Assembly (NCBI GenBank): GCA_904419945.1
Contig: CAJFTM010000002.1
Span: 42,051-106,050 of the forward strand
Length of the DNA stretch: 64,000 nucleotides
Direction of reading: 5' to 3'
Source of the DNA: an uncultured Clostridia bacterium
GTDB taxonomy: Bacteria; Bacillota; Clostridia; Christensenellales; Borkfalkiaceae
Shown here: piece after piece, positions 42,933 to 53,085 of the stretch
Position numbering within the stretch: the first letter of the stretch is position 1
Layout of the letters: each line of letters begins with the position of its first letter
Notes under the pieces: generated by a model
The model's input: the letters and a program-made list of their open reading frames with translations, nothing else
What the model was told of the DNA's origin: nothing
Databases searched by the model: none
Position numbers and translations under genes: made by a program

Positions 42933-44013
42933 GGCAGATCTTTCCGCCCGCAATGCGGATCTTGTTGACCTCTTTGCCGAAGAGCACCTTTTCGGTATGC
43001 GTGCAGGTGAGGATGGCCTGCAACCCTTCCACTTCGGCGAGCAGCTTGCGGCGGCGGGCGAGGTCGAGCTCGCTCATCACGTCGTCGAGGATGAGCACGG
43101 GCGGTTCGCCCGAGAGGCGGCGGAAGATCTCCACTTCGGCCAGCTTGAGGGCGAGCGCGGCGGTGCGCATCTGCCCCTGGGAACCGTAGACGCGCGCCTC
43201 CTTCCCGCCGATGAGGATCTTCAAATCGTCGCGGTGCGGGCCGGAAGCTGTAAAGCCGAGGCGGACGTCCCGCTCGTAATTTTCTGAAAATTCGCGCAGC
43301 AGCGCGCTCTCGATCTCCCCTTCGTCCCCGCTGTAACGGCGGTCGGAAGAGATCTCCAGCTGTTCGGTCCCGTCGGTCAGGCGGGCATGCCGCTCGGCGG
43401 CGAGGGGGGAGAGCATGGCGATGTACTCGCCGCGGCGGCGGACGATCTCCGCGGCGTAGCGGCACAGCTGCGCGTCCCACACGGGCAGCGTCTCGAACAC
43501 GAGGGAGAGGTCGCGGTTTTTCAGCAGCGCGTTGCGCTGTTCCAGGATCTTGTTGTAGCGGACGAGCGCGGTATAGTAGCTGCGCGACATCTGCGAGAGG
43601 GACACGTTGAGAAAGCGCCGCCGCTCCTCCGGCCCGTCCTGCACGATGCGCAGTTCGCCCGGGCTGAAAAAGACGCCGTCGATATTGCCGAGCAAGTCCG
43701 CATTGCGGGCGATCTTGCTGCCGTTGATGCGGATCTCGCGGCGGTTTTCAAAGATCTCCGCCTCGATGTGCACCGAGCCGAAGCGGGTTTCGGCGAGGGC
43801 GGCGACGCGGGCGCTCTCCTGCCCGGCGCGGATCATCTGCCTGTCCTTGCGGGCGCGGGGCGAGGTGCCGGTACACAGGTAAAAGACGGCTTCGGCGCAG
43901 TTGGTCTTGCCTTGCGCATTGCGGCCGTACAGGACATTGATGCCCTCGTCAAAGGCAAAGGTCTCGTCCTCGTAATTTCTGAAGTTTTGGAGGGTAAGGG
44001 TCCTGATCCGCAT
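42901..44013 (-). CDS. recF: DNA replication and repair protein RecF
   Basis: SMC-like ATPase of 370 residues with Walker A Gly-Arg-Asn-Ala-Gln-Gly-Lys-Thr (30-37), the signature near Gly-Ser-Gln-Gly-Gln-Met-Arg-Thr, and Walker B Leu-Ile-Leu-Asp-Asp-Val. It is transcribed away from dnaA. The C-terminal Pro-Ala-Pro-Arg-Arg-Lys-Lys-Gly-Glu falls within the 41-base duplication. Confidence 0.95.
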   Translation of the reverse strand: MRIRTLTLQNFRNYEDETFAFDEGINVLYGRNAQGKTNCAEAVFYLCTGTSPRARKDRQMIRAGQESARVAALAETRFGSVHIEAEIFENRREIRINGSKIARNADLLGNIDGVFFSPGELRIVQDGPEERRRFLNVSLSQMSRSYYTALVRYNKILEQRNALLKNRDLSLVFETLPVWDAQLCRYAAEIVRRRGEYIAMLSPLAAERHARLTDGTEQLEISSDRRYSGDEGEIESALLREFSENYERDVRLGFTASGPHRDDLKILIGGKEARVYGSQGQMRTAALALKLAEVEIFRRLSGEPPVLILDDVMSELDLARRRKLLAEVEGLQAILTCTHTEKVLFGKEVNKIRIAGGKICRPAPRRKKGE

Positions 44014-44064
44014 TCCGTCACCGCAAAAGCAAAGATTTTCCGCACAATTTTACGGCATTTTAGC

Positions 44065-44093
44065 TTGTTTTTCCTGCCGTTTTATATTATAAT
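44065..44093 (+). promoter_or_regulatory. Promoter of dnaA
   Basis: TTGTTT (44065-44070), 17 bases, TATAAT (44088-44093). A GATGCGGC / GCCGCATC dyad lies in the leader (44145-44165). No DnaA box (TTATNCACA) is seen between recF and dnaA. Confidence 0.7.
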
Positions 44094-44221
44094 AAGGGAG
44101 CTATCCTGAAAATAGGGGGATCGCGCGCCGAGGGGACGCGCCCGATGCGGCCGCCGCATCGGTCCCATCCCGTTTATTATACCATATTTTACGAAAAAAG
44201 ACAAAGTGTTGCGAGGTGTGT

Positions 44222-45571
44222 ATGTCCGAAAACAATCAGTATTCGATCTTGTGGAAGCAGATCCGCGAGGCGCTGCAGGCCAGCCTGTCCCCCATTACCT
44301 ACAACACCTATATCTCCAAACTGGTGCCCGTAGACGTGGAGGACACCAAGATCGTGCTGCGGACGGACACCGAGTTTTTTGCCAACTTTATCGGCAAAAA
44401 CCTGACCGAGAAGATGAAGGAAGCCTTTAAAAAGGCGGACACGGGCATCACCGATTTCGAGCTGGTGGTGGACGGCAGCGACGACGTGTTCTTTTCCAGC
44501 ATCGACGACGAGGCGGACGAGGACTTTGCCGCCGCGAGCGTGGACCCGCGCTTTACCTTTGAATCCTTCGTGGCGGGCAAGAGCAACGAATTCGTGTTTG
44601 CCGCGGCCAAAGCGGTGGCAAAAGCGCCCGGTTCCAGCTTCAATCCCCTGTACATATACGGTGCCTCCGGCCTGGGCAAGACGCATCTTTTGCAGGCGAT
44701 CGCCAACTACGTCGCCCTGCACAAGCCCTCGCTGCGGGTACTGTATACCACCTGCGAAAAGTTCATCAACGAGCTGATCGACTCCATCTATCTCAACAAG
44801 GGGAATAACCGCGACCGCCAGGCCAAGTTCCGCAACCGCTACCGCAGCGTGGACGTACTGCTCATCGACGACGTGCAGTTCCTCGCCAAAAAACAGGCGG
44901 TGCAGGAAGAGCTGTTCCACACCTTCAACGCGCTGCAGGCGGACAACAAGCAGGTCGTGCTCACCTCCGACGTCCCGCCCAAGGAGATCGCCACCCTGGA
45001 AGAGCGGCTGCGCACCCGCTTCGAGGGCGGGCTGATCGCGGACATCCAGCCGCCCGATGCAGAGACGAAGATCGCCATCCTCAAACAGAAGGCGTACGAG
45101 CGCAAGGCAGTCATCCCGCCGGACGTGCTCGAATTTTTGGCGCGCGACTCGGGCACGGACGTGCGCACGCTGGAAGGCCGGCTGACGAAAGTCATCTTTG
45201 CGAGCAAATTGCACGAAAAGCCGATCACCCTCGAGCTGGCGGCGACCGCGCTCAACGAGGCGGTCAGCGAGGAGCACGAAGCGGTGACGGCGGACAAGAT
45301 CATCGCCAGCGTGTGCGCCTTTTATAAATTGGAAAAGGACAAACTGCTCGGCAAGAGCAAAAAAAAGGAGCTGGTGCAGCCGCGGCAGATCTGCGCCTAC
45401 CTGATGTGCGAGATCCTGAACATCCCGCTCGTCTCCATCGGCGAAGCGCTGGGCGGGCGAGACCACACGACGGTGATCCACTCGCGCGAAAAGGTAGCCA
45501 ATTTAGTCAAGATCAACGACCACCTCGCCAAAGAGGTGGAAGACATCCGCAACATCATCCTCAAACAATAA
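44222..45571 (+). CDS. dnaA: Chromosomal replication initiator DnaA
   Basis: 449 residues: N-terminal domain I, a short acidic linker (about 84-108), the AAA+ core with Gly-Ala-Ser-Gly-Leu-Gly-Lys-Thr (147-154) and Val-Leu-Leu-Ile-Asp-Asp-Val-Gln-Phe, and the DNA-binding domain IV with [10 protein letters not shown]. The ATG at 44222 is preferred over a GTG at 44216, with GAGG five bases upstream. The usual dnaN does not follow; mnmG does. Confidence 0.96.
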   Translation: MSENNQYSILWKQIREALQASLSPITYNTYISKLVPVDVEDTKIVLRTDTEFFANFIGKNLTEKMKEAFKKADTGITDFELVVDGSDDVFFSSIDDEADEDFAAASVDPRFTFESFVAGKSNEFVFAAAKAVAKAPGSSFNPLYIYGASGLGKTHLLQAIANYVALHKPSLRVLYTTCEKFINELIDSIYLNKGNNRDRQAKFRNRYRSVDVLLIDDVQFLAKKQAVQEELFHTFNALQADNKQVVLTSDVPPKEIATLEERLRTRFEGGLIADIQPPDAETKIAILKQKAYERKAVIPPDVLEFLARDSGTDVRTLEGRLTKVIFASKLHEKPITLELAATALNEAVSEEHEAVTADKIIASVCAFYKLEKDKLLGKSKKKELVQPRQICAYLMCEILNIPLVSIGEALGGRDHTTVIHSREKVANLVKINDHLAKEVEDIRNIILKQ

Positions 45572-45612
45572 GCACGAAGAGCGGGCGCAGGCAGAGCGCC
45601 GCCCCGCCGCAG

Positions 45613-45644
45613 GGCATTGTGCGCGGCGCAATGCCTTCTTTTTT
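45613..45644 (+). terminator. Terminator between dnaA and mnmG
   Basis: GGCATTG / CAATGCC stem followed by TTCTTTTTT, 42 bases after the dnaA stop and 13 bases before the mnmG ATG. Confidence 0.7.
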
Positions 45645-45656
45645 GGGACAGACGAT

Positions 45657-47528
45657 ATGGACGTGACGAACAGATTTACGACAACCGGATACGATGCCGT
45701 GGTGGTGGGCGCCGGCCACGCGGGCTGCGAAGCGGCGCTGGCACTGGCGCGCACGGGCATACAGACGCTGCTGCTCTCGCTGAATTTAGACAGCATCGCC
45801 TTTATGGCGTGCAACCCCTCCGTCGGCGGCACGGCAAAGGGACACCTGGTTCGCGAGATCGACGCATTGGGCGGCGAAATGGGCCGCAATGCGGACAAAA
45901 CGGCGCTGCAGATGCGCATGCTCAACGCGGGCAAGGGCGCCGCGGTGCAGAGCCTGCGCTCGCAGGCAGACAAGCATGCCTACCATGCGCAGATGAAGCG
46001 CACGCTGGAAAATACGGAAAATTTGACCATCCGCCAGAGCGAGGCGGCGGAAGTGCTCGTACAGGGCGGGCGGGTGTGCGGCGTGCGCACCACCTACGGC
46101 GAAGAGATCGCGGCGAGGGCCGTCGTATTGGCGACGGGCGTATACCTCAACGGCGCCGTCATTGCGGGCGAATTCCGCCAAAGCTCCGGGCCGAACGGCT
46201 TTGCCCCCGCGACCCAACTGACCCAAAATCTGATCGGCCTCGGTTTCTCGGTGCGGCGGTTCAAGACGGGTACGCCCGCGCGCGTGGACGGGCGCACCAT
46301 CGACTACTCCAAGTGCCAGATCCAGGAGGGGGACCCGACCGTATACCCCTTCTCCTATCTCTCGGGCGATGTCCCGCAGAAACAGACGCCCTGCTACCTG
46401 ACCTACACCAACGAGCGCACGCACGCCATCATCCGCGCCAACCTGCACCGTTCCCCCCTCTTTTCGGGCATGATCAAGGGCACCGGCCCCCGCTACTGCC
46501 CCTCCATCGAGGACAAGGTGGTGCGCTTTGCGGACAAGGAGCGGCACCAGATCTTCCTCGAACCGGAGTGTGCCGACTCGAACGAGGTCTATGTACAGGG
46601 CATGAGCTCCTCCCTCCCCCACGACGTACAGCGGGAGATGTACCGCACCGTGCCCGGGCTGGAAAACGTACGCATCATGCGCTATGCCTATGCCATCGAA
46701 TACGACTGCATCGACACCCTCGACGTGCTGCCCACGCTGGAATACAAAAGGGTAAAGGGATTGTACACGGCGGGGCAGATCAACGGCACGAGCGGATACG
46801 AGGAAGCGGCCGCTCAGGGACTGATCGCGGGGCTGAACGCCTCGCTGCAGCTGCGGGGCAGACCGCCGCTGGTGCTCACCCGCGACGAGGCGTACATCGG
46901 CGTACTCATCGATGACCTCGTGACAAAGGGCACCAACGAACCCTACCGCATGATGACCTCCCGCGCGGAATACCGCATCTGCCTGCGGCAGGACAACGCC
47001 GACCTGCGCCTCACCCAAAAGGGATACGACGCGGGCCTGGTGACCGAAGAGCGGTACGCGCGCTTTTTGAAGCGCAAAGAGGCGCTCGCGCGCATCGCCG
47101 AAGAACTGAACGGCCGCGTGCCGCCCGCGCGCTGCTCCGCTTTTTTGCGGGCACACGGATTTTCCGACCCGCAGGGAGGCGTTTCCTATGCGGACATGCT
47201 GCGCCGCGGCATCCCCGCAGCGGAGATCGAAGCGGAGTTCGGCATCCTCGCGGGCGAGAGCCGCGCGAACAAGGAGACGGCCGTCATCGACGTGCAGTAC
47301 GAGGGGTACCTGCGCCGCAGCCTTGAACAGATCGAAAAGTCAAAAAAGCTGGAAGAGCGCAAGCTGCCGCCCGACATCGACTACGAGCAGATCGGCGGAC
47401 TGCGGCTGGAAGCGCGGCAGAAGCTGAACAAGATCCGGCCGGAAAACCTCGGTCAGGCGGGGCGCATTTCGGGCGTCAACCCAGCAGACATCGCCGTGCT
47501 GATGGTGTACCTGGCGACAAAAAAATAA
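45657..47528 (+). CDS. mnmG: tRNA uridine-34 modification enzyme MnmG (GidA)
   Basis: FAD protein of 623 residues that installs carboxymethylaminomethyl groups on U34 with MnmE. The FAD motif is [10 protein letters not shown] near residue 15; [10 protein letters not shown] and [11 protein letters not shown] are present; the C-terminal MnmE-binding helices are complete. mnmE is not in the window. The ribosome binding site is weak, and a terminator lies just upstream. Confidence 0.96.
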   Translation: MDVTNRFTTTGYDAVVVGAGHAGCEAALALARTGIQTLLLSLNLDSIAFMACNPSVGGTAKGHLVREIDALGGEMGRNADKTALQMRMLNAGKGAAVQSLRSQADKHAYHAQMKRTLENTENLTIRQSEAAEVLVQGGRVCGVRTTYGEEIAARAVVLATGVYLNGAVIAGEFRQSSGPNGFAPATQLTQNLIGLGFSVRRFKTGTPARVDGRTIDYSKCQIQEGDPTVYPFSYLSGDVPQKQTPCYLTYTNERTHAIIRANLHRSPLFSGMIKGTGPRYCPSIEDKVVRFADKERHQIFLEPECADSNEVYVQGMSSSLPHDVQREMYRTVPGLENVRIMRYAYAIEYDCIDTLDVLPTLEYKRVKGLYTAGQINGTSGYEEAAAQGLIAGLNASLQLRGRPPLVLTRDEAYIGVLIDDLVTKGTNEPYRMMTSRAEYRICLRQDNADLRLTQKGYDAGLVTEERYARFLKRKEALARIAEELNGRVPPARCSAFLRAHGFSDPQGGVSYADMLRRGIPAAEIEAEFGILAGESRANKETAVIDVQYEGYLRRSLEQIEKSKKLEERKLPPDIDYEQIGGLRLEARQKLNKIRPENLGQAGRISGVNPADIAVLMVYLATKK

Positions 47529-47535
47529 GCGACCT

Positions 47536-47566
47536 CCCCCCCTGCGGCTGACGCCGCGGGGGCGTT
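47536..47566 (+). terminator. First hairpin after mnmG
   Basis: CCCCC-TGCGGC / GCCGCGGGGG hairpin with one bulge, followed by GTTTC. Confidence 0.5.
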
Positions 47567-47625
47567 TCATAAAGATCGAGACAATAAAATTTTTATCGAA
47601 GCAACCCTTTGAGGCAAGCTGTGCA

Positions 47626-47667
47626 AAAAATTGACCCGTTGGATGAATACGGGTCAATTTTTACAGA
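47626..47667. terminator. Strong terminator in the mnmG-spoIIE gap
   Basis: Perfect 14-base stem AAAAATTGACCCGT / ACGGGTCAATTTTT with a nine-base loop. A-run and U-run flanks allow use in both directions. The 371-base gap otherwise holds the spoIIE control region. Confidence 0.8.
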
Positions 47668-47808
47668 TAAAGACATACAACAGAAACAGCGGCGCGCCGG
47701 CAAAACTTGCAGGGAGGTGCCGCCCGTCTCCTCACAAATCGGCATAAAAGAGCGTGACCTCCGCCGCGGCGGGGGTGAAAGTATCTTTCGCGCTGTAATC
47801 ATCCAACT

Positions 47809-47815
47809 TTCGACA
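47809..47815 (-). promoter_or_regulatory. Spo0A box upstream of spoIIE
   Basis: TTCGACA on the plus strand is the reverse complement of the consensus 0A box TGTCGAA. A TATGAT (47848-47853) lies 32 bases downstream and could be the -10 box of a Spo0A-activated promoter. Confidence 0.6.
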
Positions 47816-47899
47816 ATAGCTTTCAAATTGTTCGGGCGCGCGCATGGTATGATGGACAAAAACCATGAGACGCGGCCACCGGCTGCGCACGGAGTTTGT

Positions 47900-50212
47900 A
47901 TGACGCAAAAATTCCGCCTGAAATACGGATACGAGACGGCGCTGTTTTACCTGGCGTTTTTCCTCGGGATGCTGTTTTTGAACTTTACGATGGACAGCTT
48001 CGAACCTTTTTCCCTGGCGCTGCTCGCTGCGGCGCTCGCCTGCGGCCTGCCCGCTCTGCCCATGACGGGCATCTTTATTTTGGCGGGCGGGCTGAGCCTG
48101 CTGGGCGGAGGGTATCCCTTCCTCGTCGTGGTGATCCAGGCGGTCATCGTGGGAGGCGCCTTTTTCCTGTTTGAACGATTGGGGCGGCCCATCCGGGCGG
48201 AGGCTGTGCTCATATTTTTTGCCGCCGTACTCCCCTTTTTGTTCTTGTACGGGCAATTCGTATACGGAGATTACATAAAATCGGCGCTGGTCTCTCTGGT
48301 GCTGTTCGGCCTTTGCTTCGTCTTCGTGGGAGCGCTGCGCTGCCTGCTCTACCGCGCCGGGCGCTGCCGCCTCGCGCCGGAAGAACTCGTATTCTGCGGC
48401 GCCGCCATCGCGGCGGCGGGCATCGGCATGTACAACTGCCTGGGCAGCTATGTCTACGAAGGGATCGCTCTTGCGGCGCTGCTCCTCTGCTGCGTCCTGC
48501 TGCGCAGCAGCGACGCGGTGCTGTGCTCCCTCGTTTTTTCCCTGCCCATCTCCGTATGCGAGAGTGCGGCCGCTGCCACCCCGCAGCTGACGGCGACGGC
48601 GGCCTTTGTCCTGTACGCGGCTTTGGTTTTAGCGGCGCTGCGCGCCGGCAAAGTGCCCGCGGCGGCAGTGCTCTTCCTCGCGGATATCTTTATGCGCTAC
48701 TTTACCGACTACTTCGTCGGCGGCGGGGGCATCGCTGCCTTTTCCGATCCATTTTTCTATCTGCAGATGTTGGTGCCGCTCATTCCCTGCCTGCTGTTCG
48801 CCCTGATCCCCGAAAAATGGCTGCAGGCAGTGTATTCGCGCTTCCGCAAGATCGGCGAGCCGCAACTGACCCGCGCGAGCATCAACCGCAACCGCGCGCG
48901 CGTCGGCGAGCGGCTGTTCGAGATCTCCGCCGCCTTCAAGGAGATCGAAAACGTATTCCTGACGCTGGACTCGGACACGGAACCGGAAGAGGATGCGCAG
49001 GACTTCCTGCTGCGTACGGTGCGCGAAGAGGTGTGCGCCCAATGCGAAAAGCGCGCCGGCTGCGGACGGGAGGCTGACGAGGGGCTGGCAAAACTGGTCG
49101 CCATCGGCTGCGCCAAGGGAAAAGTGAACCTGATCGACCTGCCCGCCGCCCTGACGGCCCAGTGCCGCAATCCCTCCTCCGTGCTCTTCTCGCTGAACAA
49201 ACGGCTGGCTGAGTACCGGCAGCGCGCGGTGGGCGACGAAAACGCGGCGCAGGGGCGGCGCATGTTTGCCGAACAGGCGCACGGCCTCGCGGAGATGCTG
49301 AAAACGCTGGCGCTGCAGCAGAGCGCGCCGGTCGGCATTCAGGCGGAGGCGGAACGCAAACTGAAGTTGGCCCTCTCGCGAGCGGGCGTGCTGTGCGAGG
49401 AAGCGCTCATCTGCGGGAGCGAACCGGAAGTCTATCTGACCACGGCCTCCAACATTTCGGGCGAGCGGCTGCGCGCCATTGCGGAGGGAGCGCTCGGCTT
49501 CCGCACGGCGATCGCCGCCAAACACGCGCTGACGGCGGGCAAGACATGCTGGCTGCTGCGCCGCCTGCCCCGCTACGACGCGGCTTTCGGCATTGCAAGC
49601 GCGACCAAAGCGGGCGAGACTGCCTGCGGAGATACCTGCTCGGTCATCCGCATCGACGAGCGCACCTTTTTGTGCGCCCTCTCGGACGGGATGGGCAGCG
49701 GCGAATACGCGCGGCGCATTTCTGACTGCGCCGTATCCCTCATCGAGAGCTTTTACCGGGCGGGCATGGCGGGGGAAACGGTGCTCTCCACCGTCAACCG
49801 CCTGCTCTCCTTCAACCGCGAAGAGAGCTTTGCCTGCATCGACATGGCGACGGTAAACTTGGACAGCGGGCGCGCGGACATTGTAAAGATCGGCTCTCCC
49901 CTCGCCTTTTTGCTGGCAGAACAGAGCATCGAAATCCTCGAGGGGGATTCTCTCCCCCTCGGCCTGCTGGACGGGGTGCGCCCCACCGCGCTCGAACGCA
50001 CGCTGGCGGACGGCAACGTGCTCCTCTTTATCAGCGACGGGATCACCGCGGCATTCGGCTCGAGCACGGACATCGCCGACTTTTTGGTCCTGCGGCGCAC
50101 CGAAAACCCGCAGGCCCTGGCCGACGACCTGCTCGCCGAGGCGCTCGCTCGCACGGGCGGCACCCCGCCCGACGACATGACGGCCGTCGCCGTACGCCTG
50201 TTCGAGCAGTAA
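47900..50212 (+). CDS. spoIIE: Stage II sporulation protein E
   Basis: Membrane phosphatase that dephosphorylates SpoIIAA to release sigma F in the forespore. 770 residues: about ten transmembrane segments (roughly 12-320), a central regulatory region with a Cys-x2-Cys-x4-Cys cluster, and a C-terminal PP2C domain with Leu-Ser-Asp-Gly-Met-Gly-Ser-Gly, Ile-Ser-Asp-Gly and Pro-Pro-Asp-Asp-Met-Thr. The start at 47900 is chosen because GGAG precedes it and the transmembrane region follows at once. Confidence 0.93.
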   Translation: MTQKFRLKYGYETALFYLAFFLGMLFLNFTMDSFEPFSLALLAAALACGLPALPMTGIFILAGGLSLLGGGYPFLVVVIQAVIVGGAFFLFERLGRPIRAEAVLIFFAAVLPFLFLYGQFVYGDYIKSALVSLVLFGLCFVFVGALRCLLYRAGRCRLAPEELVFCGAAIAAAGIGMYNCLGSYVYEGIALAALLLCCVLLRSSDAVLCSLVFSLPISVCESAAAATPQLTATAAFVLYAALVLAALRAGKVPAAAVLFLADIFMRYFTDYFVGGGGIAAFSDPFFYLQMLVPLIPCLLFALIPEKWLQAVYSRFRKIGEPQLTRASINRNRARVGERLFEISAAFKEIENVFLTLDSDTEPEEDAQDFLLRTVREEVCAQCEKRAGCGREADEGLAKLVAIGCAKGKVNLIDLPAALTAQCRNPSSVLFSLNKRLAEYRQRAVGDENAAQGRRMFAEQAHGLAEMLKTLALQQSAPVGIQAEAERKLKLALSRAGVLCEEALICGSEPEVYLTTASNISGERLRAIAEGALGFRTAIAAKHALTAGKTCWLLRRLPRYDAAFGIASATKAGETACGDTCSVIRIDERTFLCALSDGMGSGEYARRISDCAVSLIESFYRAGMAGETVLSTVNRLLSFNREESFACIDMATVNLDSGRADIVKIGSPLAFLLAEQSIEILEGDSLPLGLLDGVRPTALERTLADGNVLLFISDGITAAFGSSTDIADFLVLRRTENPQALADDLLAEALARTGGTPPDDMTAVAVRLFEQ

Positions 50213-50248
50213 ACGGCGATCTCTCTTGCGGCTTCACCCGCCGCCTCT

Positions 50249-50279
50249 GCCGCACGGTAACCGCCGTGCGGCTTTTTTT
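50249..50279 (+). terminator. Terminator of spoIIE
   Basis: GCCGCACGG / CCGTGCGGC stem followed by seven T. Confidence 0.9.
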
Positions 50280-50344
50280 GACGGAAAAATGCGGATCTTT
50301 GCCATCCCCTTGTATTTTTCAGAGGAGATACACAAACTGTCGGC

Positions 50345-51901
50345 GTGGATACGAAACAGACTGACAAACAAGAGACTTTCGGCGCGGACATCCGCGCCAA
50401 TCTCCGGATGCTGAAAGAGGCCCTGCCCGCCGAAGACATCCTCGTCTACGAATTTGCCGCAGGCGACGGCACCGCCTGCGCCGCGGTATACGCCGACGGG
50501 ATCACCGACAAAGAGCTTTTGGGCGCACTGGTCGCGCGGCCGCTCGCGGCGGCGCCCGCCCCGAAAACGAGGGAAGAGGTGCGGCGCAAACTGCTGTTCC
50601 CCGAAGTGAAGGAGGCGGACGATCTCGACGCTGCCGGCAAAGAAATTTTAGCGGGCAACCCCGCCCTGCTCGTGGACGGAGTGCGGGGAGCGCTCATCCT
50701 CGGGACAAAAAAGGTATCCCTGCGCGCCGTGGCGGAACCGCAGACGGCGATCGCCATCAAGGGGCCGCGCGAGGGATTCATTGAAGACATCAAGACGAAT
50801 ATGGGGCTGATCCGCCGGCGGCTGAAAACGCCGGCCCTGCGCTTTATCATGCTGAATGTAGGCAAATACAGCCAAACGGCGGTGGCCATCGCCTACCTCG
50901 ACGGCGTCGCAGACAAGAAGGCGATACGGGCGATCGAGGCGCGCATCCGCGCGGCGGACATCGACGGGGTGCCCGATTCCTCCTACATTGCGCGCTTCCT
51001 CGCACGGCGGCCGCTTTCCCTGTTCAAACAGGCTGGCACGACGGAAAAGCCGGACATCCTGTGCGCAAAGATGCTGGAAGGGCGCATCGCCGTGCTGGCG
51101 GACGGTTCGCCCATCGCGCTGACACTGCCCTACATGCTGACGGAAGATTTTCAGAGCGCACAGGACTACTTTGTATCCCCCTATCGCGCGACGGTCAGCC
51201 GCATCCTGCGCCTGTTCGCGGTATGCGTATCCGTCTTCCTGCCGGCTCTGTACGTGGCGGCGCAGCTGTTCCGGCTGCGGCTGATCCCCTTCGGGCTGCT
51301 GATCATCGTGTCTGGCGGCATCCGCAGCATCCCCCTCTCGCCGGGGCTGGAGATGTTTTTTCTGCTCGCCGTGCTCGAGATCCTCGTCGAGGCGAGCGTG
51401 CGCATGCCGAAATATGTTGCACTCGCGCTCTCGGTGATCGGCGCTCTCGTGCTGGGCGATACCGCCGTAAAGGCGGGATTGGTGTCCTCTCCCGCCATCA
51501 TCATCGTGGCGATCGCGGGGATCTCCGCCTATACCGTGCCGGACCTGACGGGAACCCTCTCCCTCGTGCGCATCCTATATGTGGTCGTAGCGGGCAGCAT
51601 CGGCCCGTACGGCATCGTACTGCTGACGGCGCTGCTGATCTGGTACCTCGTTTCGGCGGAAAGTTACGGCGTACCGCTGCTCGCCCCCTTTGCGCCGCTC
51701 ATCCGGCATGACCTAGCAGATTCCCTGTACAAAGCGGACCTCGCCGCGCTGGATCGGCGGCCGCGCGCGCTGCGCGGCAAAAACCGCACGCGCCTGAAAC
51801 TGCGGCGGGACGCTGCAGCCGGCCGGGAGGACGAACAGCCCTCCGGCGAAGGGCCGGACGGACAGGCCGCAGACGCGGCCGGGGAGGAAAAGGATGCATA
51901 A
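50345..51901 (+). CDS. Spore germination protein, GerA family
   Basis: A-subunit of a germinant receptor in the spore inner membrane, 518 residues. A long N-terminal soluble domain contains Lys-Gly-Pro-Arg-Glu-Gly-Phe, diagnostic of the family; about five transmembrane helices follow (roughly 285-450), then a charged, low-complexity tail of about 60 residues. The start is a GTG; the nearest GAGGAG is about 16 bases upstream, so the start is less sure. It overlaps the next gene by eight bases. Confidence 0.9.
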   Translation: MDTKQTDKQETFGADIRANLRMLKEALPAEDILVYEFAAGDGTACAAVYADGITDKELLGALVARPLAAAPAPKTREEVRRKLLFPEVKEADDLDAAGKEILAGNPALLVDGVRGALILGTKKVSLRAVAEPQTAIAIKGPREGFIEDIKTNMGLIRRRLKTPALRFIMLNVGKYSQTAVAIAYLDGVADKKAIRAIEARIRAADIDGVPDSSYIARFLARRPLSLFKQAGTTEKPDILCAKMLEGRIAVLADGSPIALTLPYMLTEDFQSAQDYFVSPYRATVSRILRLFAVCVSVFLPALYVAAQLFRLRLIPFGLLIIVSGGIRSIPLSPGLEMFFLLAVLEILVEASVRMPKYVALALSVIGALVLGDTAVKAGLVSSPAIIIVAIAGISAYTVPDLTGTLSLVRILYVVVAGSIGPYGIVLLTALLIWYLVSAESYGVPLLAPFAPLIRHDLADSLYKADLAALDRRPRALRGKNRTRLKLRRDAAAGREDEQPSGEGPDGQAADAAGEEKDA

Positions 51902-53066
51902 ACTGAATGTTCGGCAGATCTGCTTTTGGCTGGCGGCGGTCCTGCCCGTTTCCCGCCTCATCGTATACCCGGCGACCCTGTCCTTCCGCGCCGGCAACGA
52001 CCTCCTTTGGCCGGCGCTGTGGAACCTGATTGCGGAGGGCACCGTGCTGCTGCTCCTCCTGCTGTTGGCGCGGCGGACAAGGCGCACCTTTTTCGGTCTG
52101 CTGCGCGAACGGGCGGGCGAAGCGGCCGCACGCATGACGGCGCTGCTCCTCGCGCTCTTCTTTGCGCTGGCGGCGGTCCTGCCGCTGCTCGAACAGCGCG
52201 GATTCGTGCTGCAGATCCTGTACGAAAACGTGCCCTCCTTCCTCTCCTTTGCGCCTCTGTTCGCGCTGCTCCTCTTTGCCGGCGCGCAGAGCCTGCGCGC
52301 GCTCGGGCGGACGATGGACATCGCCCTGCCCATATTTGCCCTCTGCTTTATGATCCTTCTGCTGCTTGCCCTGCCGGACGCAGACTTTTCGGCACTGCTG
52401 CCCGTCTTCGGGAGAGGTATGGGCGAACAGGCGAGGACGGCGCTATTTTCGCTGCCTTGGTATACGGGTGCGCCCTGCATGCTCTGCTTTGTGGGAAACT
52501 TCGAGTACAAAGAGGGCTGCGCCAAAAAAGTGCTGCTCGCCTATGCGATCGGCGCGGCGGCGACGCTCTCCTTCCTCGCAGTCTTTTACGCCGTATTTGC
52601 GGACATCTCCTTTTTGCAGCACAACGCGCTGGCGCAAATCTCTAAATACGCGACGGCGCTCACACCGCTGGGCCGGATCGATCTCCTGTTCGTCATCGGG
52701 CTCACTCTCGTTCTGGTGATTTCCGCATGCGTGCCCGTACGCCTGTGCGTACATTGTCTGGGCGAAGCATTCGGAGGGCCGCGCGCACTGCACGCTGCCA
52801 TTGTCAGCATTCTGCTGCTGGGCGTGACCGTACTCCTCAACCCCGCCTTTCGCGAAGCGCAGACCTTTTTATCCGAACGGATGTGGCCCGTATTCGCGCT
52901 GTTCGGCTATGGCCTGCCGCTGCTCGCCGCCCTCTTCCTGCGGGAAAAGAAGGCGCACCGCAGCCACGGCATAGAGGGTAAAACGCCGCGGAAAGATCTG
53001 TCCGCCGCCGATCGCACGCGCGCTCCTTCACCGGAAACGGGGCGGACGCTGCGGGCAGAAAACTGA
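51894..53066 (+). CDS. Spore germination permease, GerB family
   Basis: B-subunit of the germinant receptor, an APC-superfamily permease of 390 residues with about ten transmembrane segments. It overlaps gerA by eight bases and is followed after 19 bases by gerC, the standard A-B-C operon order. The last 40 residues are a charged cytoplasmic tail. Confidence 0.85.
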   Translation: MHKLNVRQICFWLAAVLPVSRLIVYPATLSFRAGNDLLWPALWNLIAEGTVLLLLLLLARRTRRTFFGLLRERAGEAAARMTALLLALFFALAAVLPLLEQRGFVLQILYENVPSFLSFAPLFALLLFAGAQSLRALGRTMDIALPIFALCFMILLLLALPDADFSALLPVFGRGMGEQARTALFSLPWYTGAPCMLCFVGNFEYKEGCAKKVLLAYAIGAAATLSFLAVFYAVFADISFLQHNALAQISKYATALTPLGRIDLLFVIGLTLVLVISACVPVRLCVHCLGEAFGGPRALHAAIVSILLLGVTVLLNPAFREAQTFLSERMWPVFALFGYGLPLLAALFLREKKAHRSHGIEGKTPRKDLSAADRTRAPSPETGRTLRAEN

Positions 53067-53085
53067 CATTAAACGAGAGGCATCC

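Noticed and set aside
44014..44221. oriC between recF and dnaA
   Set aside because: The gap is AT-rich with a dnaA promoter but has no recognisable DnaA boxes; kept only as an open question in the findings.
50281..50345. Sigma G-type promoter for the ger operon
   Set aside because: A GTATT...GATACA arrangement is present but too poor a match to call.
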